Assembly: GCA_009746045.1 (NCBI GenBank)
Contig: RPFO01001991.1
Location: 36,549-100,548 of the forward strand
From: Mesostigma viride
Lineage: Eukaryota; Streptophyta; Mesostigmatophyceae; Mesostigmatales; Mesostigmataceae
Direction: 5' to 3'
DNA: 64,000 nucleotides
Both the position numbers and the translations under genes were made by a program. Numbering within the stretch: position 1 is the first letter of the stretch; each line of letters starts with the position of its first letter. The notes beneath the pieces were generated by a model that was not told the origin of the DNA, searched no databases, and was given only the letters and a program-made list of their open reading frames with translations. Positions 43,550 through 53,949 of the stretch are shown in pieces.

Positions 43550-44350
43550 TACCGTAGTGGTCAAAATCCCTTTGCGACAAATTATTTTGTGTCCCCAAAA
43601 CAATGTGAAAATTATAGTTTGCGACCCAAAATGAAGGCAAAGTTTTGGGTTCGCGAGCCGGTCGGCTTGTTTGTGGTCCGAGTGGCTTGGGTCTCAAGCC
43701 CCGGCCTGGCTCAGCCCGGCCACCATGTAGTAACCACCGCTAAGTGATTTAATTGATCATTTATAAAGCACCGATTACGGCTGATAGCACTTCCAAGTAC
43801 GGCTGCCTATGACCTCTGCCAGTAGGTATAGTCACTTGACTATCTAACGTAATGAAGCACATTAGGTAAATAATTAGGTATGGATTGAATCATGGCGGCA
43901 ACTTAAGAATCATGGCGGCAACTGAAGTCGACCGCTATCATGACGGCGGAGATAGCCCGCTAACTCATCACGCGGCCTTCGAAAATGTAAATTTGTACTG
44001 CCAACAGGCTTTGCTGCCTGCGTCTAGTGGCCTACAGGCCTCCCCGCTTTTCTGCCATCGTTCCACGAACTGACCACGCATTCTGCTGACAACTAATGAA
44101 AGCCAAGAACATTCAATGCCACAGAACGAGTATGCAAAGGTTTGAGGCTTACCCTTTTGATAGCTACACTTCGAAGGACATTGGCAAAGGCCCAAGGCGC
44201 AAAAATTGTGGCGCGACGCGCCGTGCGCTGGGCCCGACGCAGGTGCGGCGCGGTAATATTTGACCTTAGTGAGCCAAAATAAAGCCCATTAGTAGCAGTT
44301 TGCGAGGTGGATTCACAAATAATTGCTCGCAAAGGGAATTGGACCACTAC
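43550..44350. mobile_element. TACC-ended MITE, copy 2, about 800 bp
   Basis: The left end TACCGTAGTGGTCAAAATCC is matched by the right end read inward, GTAGTGGTCCAATTCCC. Both are followed by TTTGCGA. The cassette at 23,750-23,765 reads CCCATACTCTGAATGG without the insert. After the right end the host word CTCTGAAT appears twice (44,352 and 44,364), a possible small duplication. The GC-rich core GTGGCGCGACGCGCCG resembles that of copy 1. Confidence 0.7.
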
Positions 44351-44838
44351 TCTCTGAATTGTACTCTGAATGGTGAAAAATCTAGCATGGTGGTGGGTTT
44401 GAAAATCTGATTTTGTTTCTGATCACTTTGCCACCAAGAAGCAGCCCCAGGGTTCAAGCCCGGGTCAAGTGATTCACACGACTTCTCGAGCGATATACTA
44501 TATGGTCAGGGCATCACAAGCAGACATGGAGATAGGAACTCAGCATAGGCCTCATTCCGGGCTCCGTATGCTATGGTACACGCGAGTTTGCTGTTAAAGG
44601 TCTTATATATGGAAGCTCTCGTACTGGAATGCAGTGCTTTGGCAACCGTGCTGCGATCATTACAAACTACTCTGGTTGCCCTTGCTAACAGTAGCCATGG
44701 TCTCTTCAATCTGCCTGCATGGGTGCGCCCCACATAAGCTGCCACGTGTCAGTAGGTCTCTCTCTGACAACCTGCACTCATGCCTGGTGTTGGTGCATGC
44801 GTGTGCAATCTGCGACATCTGGATTTCTCTGCTCGCAG

Positions 44839-44910
44839 GTTGCTAGACGATAACCAACTGTGCAGCAGCATCCCGCCGGAGCTGGGGCTTATATCATCGC
44901 TGCAGTTGCT
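44839..44910 (+). CDS. LRR exon 5 (single repeat, 72 nt)
   Basis: Between TCGCAG and GTGAGT, 72 nt read LLDDNQLCSSIPPELG followed by LISSLQL. Cys and Ser replace Ser-Gly in the LSG motif; otherwise the consensus residues hold. The open frame and both splice sites are intact, and the intron phase equals that of the other four exons. It is the last LRR exon seen in the window. Confidence 0.65.
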
Positions 44911-45370
44911 GTGAGTAAAGCCAGATCTGTGGTGTGTGCTTGCTAGTTCTGCCCCTTTGTACTCGGCCAGCATGCCGTATGAAATTTGTGTGCTCGCATC
45001 GCCACTTTTGTTTTTGCTACCCTTTGTTTTGTTATACCTTGTATGCAAGCATGGAGGGTGTGGTTACTTCTGCACCGAAATACCGTTACCAGCCTCAGCA
45101 TCCATTGCCGAATTGTGACTTACATAAGCGGGCCATGATAAATGGTCGGGGCAGCCATTTGGGATACTCATTACATCCAGTCCCGGCGTCCTAGATACCA
45201 AAAGATGACCAAGTTTGATCTATGGCTGGAATGCCATTGACGGTGGTTGTACTTAAAACTGTATGCGGCTGTATTCCTGGAATGGAATGCTAGTTACAAT
45301 AATCATGAGGCCGAAATCACAATATTGACATGTAGCATTTACGACAGTAACCAACGCAGGGACAGTGGGG

Positions 45371-45914
45371 CATGATTGTGTTGGCCATGGGCAGCGTCAA
45401 GCGCTCTTTTAAGCTAATGCGGGTTGAGTGAAAAAACACTGTTGGTGATAAACCACTGTCATTGTGTGCCAGCAAGTATGCTGGCCATGTCATGGCAACG
45501 TAAAATAGATTGGGCCATGTTCGTTCTTCTGAAAAACAAAAGAAAAATGCTTAACCTTCCCATTATATTTGTGGTTAACACTTATAAAACTGACCGTGGT
45601 TTTGCTGGGGGGGGGGGGGGGAGGCTCGGGCCGCCTCTGGCCCCCCCTTTTTTTTTCTCCATGTAAAAAAGCTAATAAAACTGTGATTCCATAATTTGGT
45701 TAATAAATGACTCTTTACATGAATCTTCAATCTACCATAGCTAAAACTATAACCATTTTCCAAACCACTTAAAAACAATATATCGACATAATCACTTCTC
45801 AACCTTCATGTGGCCTGATAGGCGGTGAAATCAACATCGCCGTCACGATCCCCAGGCACCTTACTGCCTGGCTGCCTGGCTGCAATCGCTGCAAAATTTC
45901 GGAACCTTTGAACC
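45371..45914. other. Unrecognised, with G-run and T-run
   Basis: A run of 15 G at 45,607-45,621 is followed by CCCCCCC and a run of T at 45,650, an arrangement able to form a G-C hairpin. No gene or repeat family was recognised. Confidence 0.45.
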
Positions 45915-46304
45915 GTAGCTTTTCGAATTCCGAGTGGAGTGCGTTTTGATGCGCCAATCAAAGTTGTGACGCTACCTCCTGACAAAGGCCTAAAACTATA
46001 CCCTGGCGGCGTAGGCGCTAGTTTTTTCGTTGTCATGGTGGTTTCTTTTGTGTTATTGCGTCTAAAAAGTAATCACGACACGCAGCAAGCTTTCGGAATT
46101 CCGAGTGGAGTGCGCTTTGATGCCCCTGTCAAAGTTGTGACGCTATCTCATGACATAGGCCGCAAGCTGTACCCTGGCGGAATAGGCACTGATTTTCTCT
46201 TTGCCACGGTGATTTCTATCGGATTACTACGTCCAAGAGTCAGCACACAGCTATCTTTCCGGCAGCGGGCAGCCGTATTTGATATTATTACACTACGTTG
46301 AATT
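45915..46304 (+). CDS. Open frame with two 57-residue tandem repeats
   Basis: The frame is built of two 171-base direct repeats starting at the words GAATTCCGAGTGGAG (45,925 and 46,096). Each codes for (F)GIPSGVRFDAP-KVVTL, then KLYPGG-G, then a short hydrophobic stretch (FFVVMVVSFVLL; FLFATVISIGLL). The repeat length is a multiple of three, and substitutions are often conservative (IK/VK, GV/GI), which suggests past coding. No ATG precedes the first repeat unit, so this may be an exon fragment. A GVRF motif also occurs at 56,200. The family is unknown to me. Confidence 0.35.
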
Positions 46305-46387
46305 GTTGATTAATAATATTTTGCCTGAGGCAGGGCTCACGCACATTATTCACTACAAGTAGACCTGGTAGGGGCCAAGCCCCTACG

Positions 46388-46395
46388 TACGTCGC
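46388..46395. repeat. hAT element 2 target-site duplication, left
   Basis: TACGTCGC, repeated exactly at 47,755-47,762. Confidence 0.9.
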
Positions 46396-47754
46396 CAGTG
46401 TTTTTGCTAACGGGCCGCGCGCGGCCATGTGTGACCGCTGACCGCCGGATTTCGGAGCCCGCGGTCACACATGACCGCCGGATTTCGTTGGCTGCGGTCA
46501 CTTATGACCGCGGGATTTTGGTGACCGCGGTCACAGGCAGGCTGCGGTCACAGGTCTAGCCTTGTGACCGTAGGTCTTCCAGCAGGTAGTGGGTCCATCG
46601 GCCGATCAGAGGTCTGTCAGGTAACTTCGAGCTGTACAGGTTTCGTCAGAATCAGATTTTGGAATCGTTTACTCAACAAGGTATTGAGTAACCACTAAAA
46701 GACGTCAGCTAGAAATTCGGATCTAGTAAATTTTCAGTTCTGAAGCAGTCAGCAGCGACGTTCCTACCTTGACTTGAGTTGACCGTAGGGCTAGCTCGTT
46801 ATCCTGATTTGATGCTGCATTCATGCGGTCTTGACAATGCATGAAGTCATTGATGGCTGGCGACGTCGAAAACATTATGCTCGTTCTCTAGACTGGCGGG
46901 GGATCAGCAGCGTGATAATGGCTATGAAAAACGGAACTAAGTAACAAGCTTTTGGCTTTATGTCTACGTAGCGCCATGCTGTAATGGGTGGGGACTGAGC
47001 TTGCCCTAGCGTTAAATACGAACATGTCGGGTAACGACAAATCAAACATGGCCAGCAAGAATAAAAAAACATCTAGTTTAGGAGTGGCCTCGGCCTCAGG
47101 CAGAGCTAAGGGGATAGGTTTATTATCGTGGCTCATTCAACGAAAGCCATCAGGCACAGCTGGCCGCAGCCCTCCTGACAACTCCATGCCCGAGGCAAGG
47201 CCTGATTCGGCGCCATCGTCAGGCAACTTGCAGTCGCCTGGGAATGTGAATAGTGTCGGAGCTAGTCGCCGTTTGGAATCTAACGAGACGAACAGGGGGA
47301 AAAGGTCTGGGGCGAGCGGAAATGACTCCTCTTCTGAGTCTGCTGAGTCTCAATCACGTTCGCATTCTGACGATGACCCGATGTCTGGGCGTGGAAAGCG
47401 TCGCCATAGATCCTCTGATTCTTCATGTATGCTACTGTTGTATGTAGCATTTTCAGTCAAGCAGGTAGGATTGAGTTTTTAAACCTCCCTAGCCGTTGGA
47501 CCATGCCCCATGGCGCAAGTGGCCAAGTCACAAAGTAGACTTAGGCAAAAGTGCCTATAACCCCCCCTGGGCCCCCCGCAAGCCTAGGCTGAGGCATTCA
47601 AGCGTATAACACATCACACACAGTGCTAGCAACAAAGCTGTGTAAGGTCATGCGCGACGGCAGGATTTTGGTGGCCGTGGTCACCGCGACCGCAGGATTT
47701 CGGGGGCTGAGGTCACCCGCGACCGCAGCCCAAAAACCCTTAGCAAAAACACTG
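46396..47754 (+). mobile_element. Non-autonomous hAT element, 1359 bp
   Basis: The ends are CAGTGTTTTTGCTAAC and, read inward on the right, CAGTGTTTTTGCTAAGGG, the same terminus as the complete hAT at 7,624. A perfect 8-bp duplication TACGTCGC flanks it. Subterminal repeats at 46,430-46,570 and 47,650-47,735 use a GACCGC(C/G)GGATTT core with GCGGTCAC. No transposase domain is present, so it must be mobilised in trans. Confidence 0.92.
46988..47482 (+). CDS. Ser-rich hypothetical ORF inside hAT element 2
   Basis: A 164-codon frame starts at 46,988; an alternative Met at 47,024 gives MSGNDKSNMASKNKKTSS. The product is low in complexity and rich in Ser, Gly, Asn and Arg. It has a run SSSESAESQSRSHSDDDP and a basic patch GRGKRRHRSSDSS, then a hydrophobic tail MLLLYVAFSV. 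SR/acidic composition of this kind is seen in disordered nuclear proteins. No domain is recognised. It lies wholly within the element, so it could be captured host exon sequence or chance. Confidence 0.35.
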   Translation: MGTELALALNTNMSGNDKSNMASKNKKTSSLGVASASGRAKGIGLLSWLIQRKPSGTAGRSPPDNSMPEARPDSAPSSGNLQSPGNVNSVGASRRLESNETNRGKRSGASGNDSSSESAESQSRSHSDDDPMSGRGKRRHRSSDSSCMLLLYVAFSVKQVGLSF

Positions 47755-47762
47755 TACGTCGC
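47755..47762. repeat. hAT element 2 target-site duplication, right
   Basis: TACGTCGC, identical to 46,388-46,395. Confidence 0.9.
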
Positions 47763-47961
47763 AGACGTTTTTACAGTCCTCCCTAGTGGATATGGCCTAG
47801 GGCGTTTGATTGGCTATTTGATTGGGTGGGTGAGTGCAGCTTAGGGGCTAGGGCAACTTGGCAGCAGAACAACCCGAGGATGATGGTACCCTGGACGACC
47901 ATGACAGTTTGTGCACAGTTTATATGGCGAACATGTGCTTGATCAGATCAGAGGTATTTTA

Positions 47962-49493
47962 TGACACTTGAGCTCCCAAGAAAACCAGCATTTGATTGAA
48001 AAAAATGAGTAGAGCCCCTGCCAAAGGCAGGTTTAAGTAGTCATCTCGTCTCCCTCGCATGCAGGAGCAAGAGCCCCCCGATCCACCCCAGTCCCTGGCG
48101 CCATTGCCCTCCTCCCCCGCACTGTCGCCGTTCAGGAAACAAAACTTGATAGGATCACTGTTGCCCCAATAACAGTGAACAAAGAAAAGAAGAAGAATCC
48201 CCCCCCCTCTTCCAGGCAGCCTCGAGGGTAGCCGCTTCCATAAAAAGACCACAAAGTGGGGCGTGTCGCAACATCTCCTTCATGGCGACTCAGCCCGCAC
48301 AAGGCTATAATAACCCCCTAAGGGGCCCGACGATAAAAGGTTAGCGAATCCGCGGAGCCGCCTCAGCAAAATATTATTCCAGATAAAAACCCAGAAAATT
48401 CGCATTCTGCCACCATGGTTTGAACCGCTACCTGCCGGGTGCTGAGCAGGGAGAGACGACAAGGCCAGGTACTGCCACTGCCAGCCGAGACGCCTTTCCG
48501 ATACTCGGTTCCTTTTGTGGGAATTTTGCAAATATATTTTCTTCCGGAACGCAAGAAATTAGCCGGCCGCGCGTCACCCTTATATCCCTCGCTGGCCCAT
48601 AACAAAAAAGGGCCGCGCACCAAGCCGAAGGCAGCGCCATGCAGCGCCCTAGGCTGTGGGCCGCTGACTGACTACCAGCGCAGTCTCATGGAATCCAAAT
48701 TAATCTATTGACCTTCGCACAGTTTCCGCATTAGCTGCGGACTTCTTAGTCGACATGATTGGCTCCGCTGCTGGAATTACCAGCAGCCGGGGCGGGGCGC
48801 CCAGCCCACTTTCTATGACCACCGAGACACTGCCCAGCAAGGTGCCAACCAGAACCACTTAGGCACATTGGTAACGCGAAATTTCCGTTCCGTTCAAACC
48901 GCCCCTACCTGCCGTGAAGTCGCAAAGCCCGCGACTTCATAGCAGGCAAGGACGGGGTCTTTGCCTAATTTTCTTTAGCCCCGCCGCCATAGCAGCGAGG
49001 CCGCTCATACTGCTTCAGTGAGCACATTCAAAGAAACAATTACGGGTCACAACCTGCCGACCATGCTTATCAAGCCTACCGTCAAAATGGAAAACGGCAA
49101 AACAAGAAATATCCTAACGCTGACAATTCAATAATTCAGCCAGCCAGCTCATCTGTCACACGTCTGAGCTGTCAGGCCATGTGTACTCTTCGAATGCAAC
49201 CCTGAACACACTACCCAACCAAGCAGCACACCAATCAATTGGTGAGTGCTGGTTACATCAGATTTTATTACAGCTTTTTGACGCAACTTCCGTCAGCATT
49301 CCACACATGGCCGGCCGTTCAAACAAACGGCGCCTGACTTACAAAAGGCAAAGCTAGTTGCCAGTAGGATTCCCCGGTAAACAACAAGTCGTCCCCATTC
49401 GTCTAACAAGCCTCTCTGCATGTACAGCCACAAGGTTGTGGCGGCCCTTTCTTTCCCGCATTCTGTTTAATAAACTATTTTCAGAGAAATCCG
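47962..49493. mobile_element. SINE-like element, family Q, copy 3, split by an insertion
   Basis: The first part (to GCAAGAGCCCCCC at about 48,079) and last part (from AAAGAAACAATTACGGG at about 49,031) are nearly identical to 26,947-27,065 and 27,085-27,548. The intervening 950 bases are foreign. Confidence 0.7.
48080..49030. mobile_element. Inserted element nested in family Q
   Basis: The insert carries GTCCCTGGCGCCA near its start, GGCGACTCAGCCCGCACAAG and TATAATAACCCCCT, resembling the start of the insert at 38,903. On the minus strand GGTTCAAACC near 48,420 is box B-like. There is no coding domain. Compared with intact copies, about 20 host bases (AAGGGTGGGATGGGTGGG) are missing at the site. 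Confidence 0.5.
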
Positions 49494-49539
49494 ATTATTA
49501 ATGAAAATTTTAATTCGTCAGAACACAGCCATGAGCGGT

Positions 49540-49960
49540 TGCTTGGTCAGTGGGTGGAACCCGTGCTTGGTACCGGGTGGAACATGTGCTTGGTCAGTAT
49601 GGAGAATCTGTGCTTGGTCAGTATGGGGAACGTGTGCTTGGTCAGTGGGTGGAAGGTGTGCTTGGTCAGTATGGGAAACCCTTGCTTGCTCAGTGGATGA
49701 AACGTGTGCTTGGTCAGTGGGTTGAACCCGTGCTGGTTCAGTATGGGGAACCCTTGCTGGATCAGTGGGTGGAACCCGTGCTTGGTCAGTGGGTGGAATG
49801 TAGGCTTGGTCAGTATGTTGAAGCCGTGCTTCCTCAGTGGGTTGAACGTGTGCTTGGTCAGTGGGTGGAACCCGTGCTTGGTCAGTATGGGGAACCCGTG
49901 CTTGGTCAGTGGGCGGAACGTGGGCTTGGTCAGTCGGGAGTGAGCAGTTGCTTGGTCAAC
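49540..49960 (+). repeat. 24-bp minisatellite, about 17 copies
   Basis: The unit is GCTTGGTCAGTGGGTGGAAC followed by CCGT, alternating with GCTTGGTCAGTATGGGGAAC variants. Because 24 is divisible by three, two plus-strand frames stay open (VLGQWVEP and CLVSGWNP units). I treat the protein readings as by-products: no start, splice site or flanking domain supports them. Confidence 0.85.
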
Positions 49961-50099
49961 AGTGTGGGTGGGAGGATTACCATTCCAACGATGGCTTTTA
50001 AAAACATGACAATGGTAGAGACACTATCTCCTTTCATGCTTTAATATAGTTATTCATCAAGAAGGCGAAAAATGCCCGCCTGAAGTCTTCATGGATCAT

Positions 50100-51195
50100 C
50101 AAAACCAAAATCAAGATTAAAATCCAGTTAAGCTTGTATATCCCCGGCCTTTCGCCTCTTGGCTAGACGCTCAGGATACCACGTCGTGTCCATGCCATCC
50201 CCCGCTGGCGGCATACCTGCTTTCACACCCACAGCCCACACACGGGCACCAAACACAGGAACGGGGATTAGTTGACCCAAGTCAGGTGGGTGGCAGGTGC
50301 CTGGGGTAGTTGCAGCCACGTTCCAATGGTGTAACACATGGAGAAGCAGTACCTGCAACAGCGAAAGTCTGCCAACAAAACAGTTGAGGGACTTTTCATG
50401 ACACTCCAAGTCGAAATACAACAGACCCGACAGTTACGAGAACGGAGGCACACCCGTACGCCAGGGAATGACGCACCGGAGAGGCTCGTTAAGCCAACGG
50501 TGCCTCCCTTTCCGTGGCTGAGTAAAACACCATGGAAAAATACTGCGTGGGCCCACGCAAAAGAATGGAAAGGTTAAAAAAACATCCCCCATCGAAATAC
50601 AGCAACAAAGAGCGGGAGGCATACCTGCCATCAGGGAAGGGAAGCAACAAATGTGATGGCCGAGCAAACTGGGCCTCCTTTCCCACTGCTGACGGAAACA
50701 GAACGCAAACAGACGGCCTCGAAGCATAGTAATGCACGCAACCACGTTCCGAAGCGTCCCAAAGCGAAATAAAACAAAACCGAGAGCAAAAGACGGTGGC
50801 ATATGCGCATGGTAAGACGTGTTGTTATGGAACCGCCCAGTAAGAAAACTGCCCCCCCCCCCCCCCTAATCCGCTCCTGACGTGAACACAAAGGAAACAG
50901 ACCGTCCGGTAGCCAACATATGCATGCGACACCGTTCCATCGCCCAGCAAACAAAAACGCAGCTTACCCAGGCGTCAGACCGGTGCCACCTTCTTACCCT
51001 GACTTCTTTTTCCCAGCAATCTTCTCCAAGAGCATACGGCACCCAGTGTCCAGGAGTTCAAAAGAACATCAACAGGCACGACCTACTAAACATGTCGCTG
51101 TCGACAGCCATACCGTATTCCGCGGCGATCATTTGAAATTTCATGCTGGGCTGCTAAATTGGTTGGCCTACCATGCGCCGCTGGGGTGGGTCTAG
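50100..51195 (-). repeat. Degenerate tandem repeat of about 170-190 bp, exon-like
   Basis: Words such as GAAATACA-CA, ACGTTCC and GGCATACCTGCC recur at 50,413/50,595/50,764 and 50,316/50,737/50,926. On the minus strand each unit has GGCAGGTATGCC, which looks like an exon end with a splice donor, and the most left frame ends DTTWYPERLAKRRKAGDIQA with a stop at 50,128. The units could be duplicated exons of an unrecognised minus-strand gene. A run of 15 C is at 50,852-50,866. Confidence 0.4.
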
Positions 51196-51773
51196 CTAGT
51201 GGCCCGTGGCCCGTCGCCGCTCAAATTCCTTCCGCCCCTCGCTAAAATTGCCCGTGGCTAGCTGCCCGTCATCTGTCGCCACTGAAATTTGTTTCCGTCC
51301 CTTTCTAATAAGTAATGTGCTCCTTCGCTGCGCTCCGGAGAGTAACATTACCTTGCTCCTTCGCTGCGCTCCGAAGGGAAGTCTGCCTTCGGTGGCCGCT
51401 TGCTTCGCTTGCATGGCGCTTCGCGCGTACTGTACCTGGGATTCGCTAAATCTCCGGAGTAGGAGCAAACACCTGATTTTTGGACCACGATTTTCTACGA
51501 ATTAAAACTCAAAGGTGTGCTTTATATAGGTGTTTAGGTGTTAGGATAAGCTCTCGCAGCTGCTGCCTGCCAGTCACTGTACAGCCTAGCGCCGCGTTGT
51601 GCTGCGCTGAGAGTACCCCGCACCGCGCAGCTTCCCTACAGGACTTCGTTGGCCCGGTACCCAAGCAGGTTAGGTTCAACTGTGGTCAGACACGCCGGGG
51701 AGGGGGCCCCGATATGTGTAAGGTGGCGGGACGACCGGGGGGGTTCTGGCCAAACCTGGCCGGAATGGGCCCT
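51196..51773. other. Unrecognised, with a short duplicated word
   Basis: GCTCCTTCGCTGCGCTCCG occurs at 51,309 and 51,355, and GGCCCGTGGCCCGTCGCC/GCCCGTCATCTGTCGCC phrases repeat just before. No gene was recognised. Confidence 0.4.
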
Positions 51774-51788
51774 GTAGCAAAAACACTG
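51774..51788 (-). mobile_element. Orphan hAT-type terminus
   Basis: GTAGCAAAAACACTG read inward is CAGTGTTTTTGCTAC, matching 15 bases of the two hAT termini in this window except the last. A partner left end with the adjoining octamer AGAATGCA was not found, so this is a solo end or a truncated copy. Confidence 0.5.
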
Positions 51789-53949
51789 AGAATGCAACCA
51801 TTTGAAGGGTAGGATCCAAATCTATTCCCCATCTGCATGCAAAGGCTCTCACACCTTGTAAGGCACAACATAACTTCAATATAGTGATGCAAGTATGTTG
51901 TCTTATCTTGCTTGAAGGGAAATGAGTTGAGTGGCATGGTTGGTGGCCACGGTGGTGTGTATTATGACCACACTTACATGCTTGCAAATGGCTAGCAACC
52001 TTCAATCCCATCCTTAGGGCTGATGGTTTTTGGTGTGTTTCAGGTGGAGGTCAAGATTGTTTACTGTCTTGACCACCACTATCTTGGTCACAATGCTGGG
52101 CCAGCTGGAGGCACATTGGAAGGGGCTGGTTTTGCTTTCCATCGTCTTGCTAAACTACCAATCCACACAAGGATGATTGTCACAGAGATAAATCTCATGA
52201 AAGTAATAAGTCTGCAGTTGCACGTTCAATCGGCGCCGGGTTTTGCTGTTCCGATGATCCCAGCATTCCCCCCCATGGATGTTGGCACAAACGCTCCTAT
52301 AACTGCTTTTGGATCTTATAGTTGTTTCCTTCTTACATTCCCGCATGCAAAACTCGCGGCTGTTGCAGGGACTTGAGCAATAATACTAATCTCTGCGGGC
52401 CAACGCCGATCACTCAAGCCACAGTCAACAGGGACAACACATATGGGTTGACTTGCCCAGGTATGTTCGCCAGAACAATCGTTGTTCTTTGAGTGTAGTT
52501 TCTTTCGAGTGCAATGGAAAATGAACACAACGTTGCATGGTGGTTCTACGGGTGGTGAGGCCCGGGCTGTACCCGTTTACGCTAGTGAGACTTATGCGGC
52601 CAGTAGTTACTGGCCGAGTGTAGTTTTAAGTTGGCAATTGAGTTAAATCTTAAGTTGTTGATTAAGTTAAACTAGTGGGGTGTGCCGGGGTGTAGCCGCC
52701 CTAAATGGCCACTTGCAGGTAGCTCTAGTCCTCTTTTCCTTGGCCATCTATGGGGCTGTGAGCTATGGTGGCAAGAATCCTACTCTACCCTAGTCGCGCC
52801 GGCCACTTGGCTGACAGTGGCACGACTAGAGCGGTTCCGGACTGACATAGCTCGAACAGTCCGGAGCTTTGCAAAAGAATGACACTTGCATCGGTTTTTC
52901 TCCCATTGTTGGGTTCTTTTCCCGGTGCCACAAAAAATTTGTTCGCGTGGTGTCTGCTGGTCTGCTGCATGGCGGTGGCGCCGCAGTATTCCATGTGCCT
53001 GCCTGCACTGCGTGGTAGGCGGTGGGGGTGGTTGGGTCACGGTGGGCTGTCGACACTCGTTTCAAATTACCCAATTCCGCTCAGATGGACGCTTGAGGTC
53101 TCAGAGCTGGAAGTGGGGATGTTATTCGAAGTAATGCATTATTCCGATGCAGGCTAAGACTTTTAGAGGGGCCAGTTTAATTGACAGACCTGGGTCAGAT
53201 AGGACCATTTATATGGCTGGCCCAGTTGTGCTTGCACTTAATCCGCCGCTAGGGGTAAGGCATGAGTATGCTTGCTAACTAAAACATGAAATACGGACAG
53301 TTACTCCCCTAGGTGACGATGTCGCAGTAATCGGGGTAAGGAGGCGGTGGATGGCGTCCTCTTAAAGTTGTCATCGCTGCAGGACGGCAGCGGCCCTTTT
53401 GATTGGGGGTCGCTGGCCGCAGTTAGTGGTGTCTTCTTTCTTGTTTTCGAGCGTTTTCATTCAACATCTTCAGCTGGCCGAGGACAGAAGGCTGGTGAGG
53501 GCCCTGCTCAGGGTTATATCCCATGGGGGTCGTCACAGATGCCAGAAAACTGTAATGGTCGTGCTGTTAACGCGGCAGGGCGGCCCCAGAAGCCTAGTGA
53601 GCGACGACATATCGTGGAGCAAGGAGCGCGACTAGGGCGTGGGGTGCGGGAAAGGAGACTACAATCAATCATGAAAATGGGTGTGGCCAGTGGGGGCCCA
53701 CTCATGGCTTTTGTAATTGCCCGCTTATTGTTAAATCCAAAATGTTGGCAGATTGGTGAATAGTGGGAATACGAACATCCATTTCCTCGTGAGAGCTTCT
53801 CCTAGGACCTTCACTGCGTGCAGATATGTGAGTTAGAGGTGCGTTCTTGCCAATCTTGGCTTTTGCGGATATCCATGCACTCACCGCCATTTTGAGGCTT
53901 CCAGTTTTCGTTCAAAGAAAGCGCTACTAGCTAGGTTGACGAAGCTAGG
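51789..53949. other. Unrecognised, several short open frames
   Basis: Open stretches at 52,023-52,376, 52,682-52,882, 52,879-53,157 and 53,347-53,763 (plus strand) have no motif I recognise and no conserved paralogue in the window. This is the largest part without visible repeats, so an unrecognised host gene may lie here. Confidence 0.35.

Larger units (their letters stand above)
42990..45370 (+). repeat. LRR cassette copy 5
   Basis: Starts with TTTCTCATGGACGTTTTTAG and the GGGCGCGGCGCCCACATG block. It is interrupted at 43,378-43,421 by a short unique insertion, carries a TACC-ended element at 43,550-44,350, LRR exon 5, and the conserved tail to AACGCAGGGACAGTGG. Confidence 0.7.

Noticed and set aside
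49501-50044. Repeat proteins VLGQWVEP or CLVSGWNP
   Set aside because: A 24-bp minisatellite keeps more than one frame open automatically; no splice, start or domain support.
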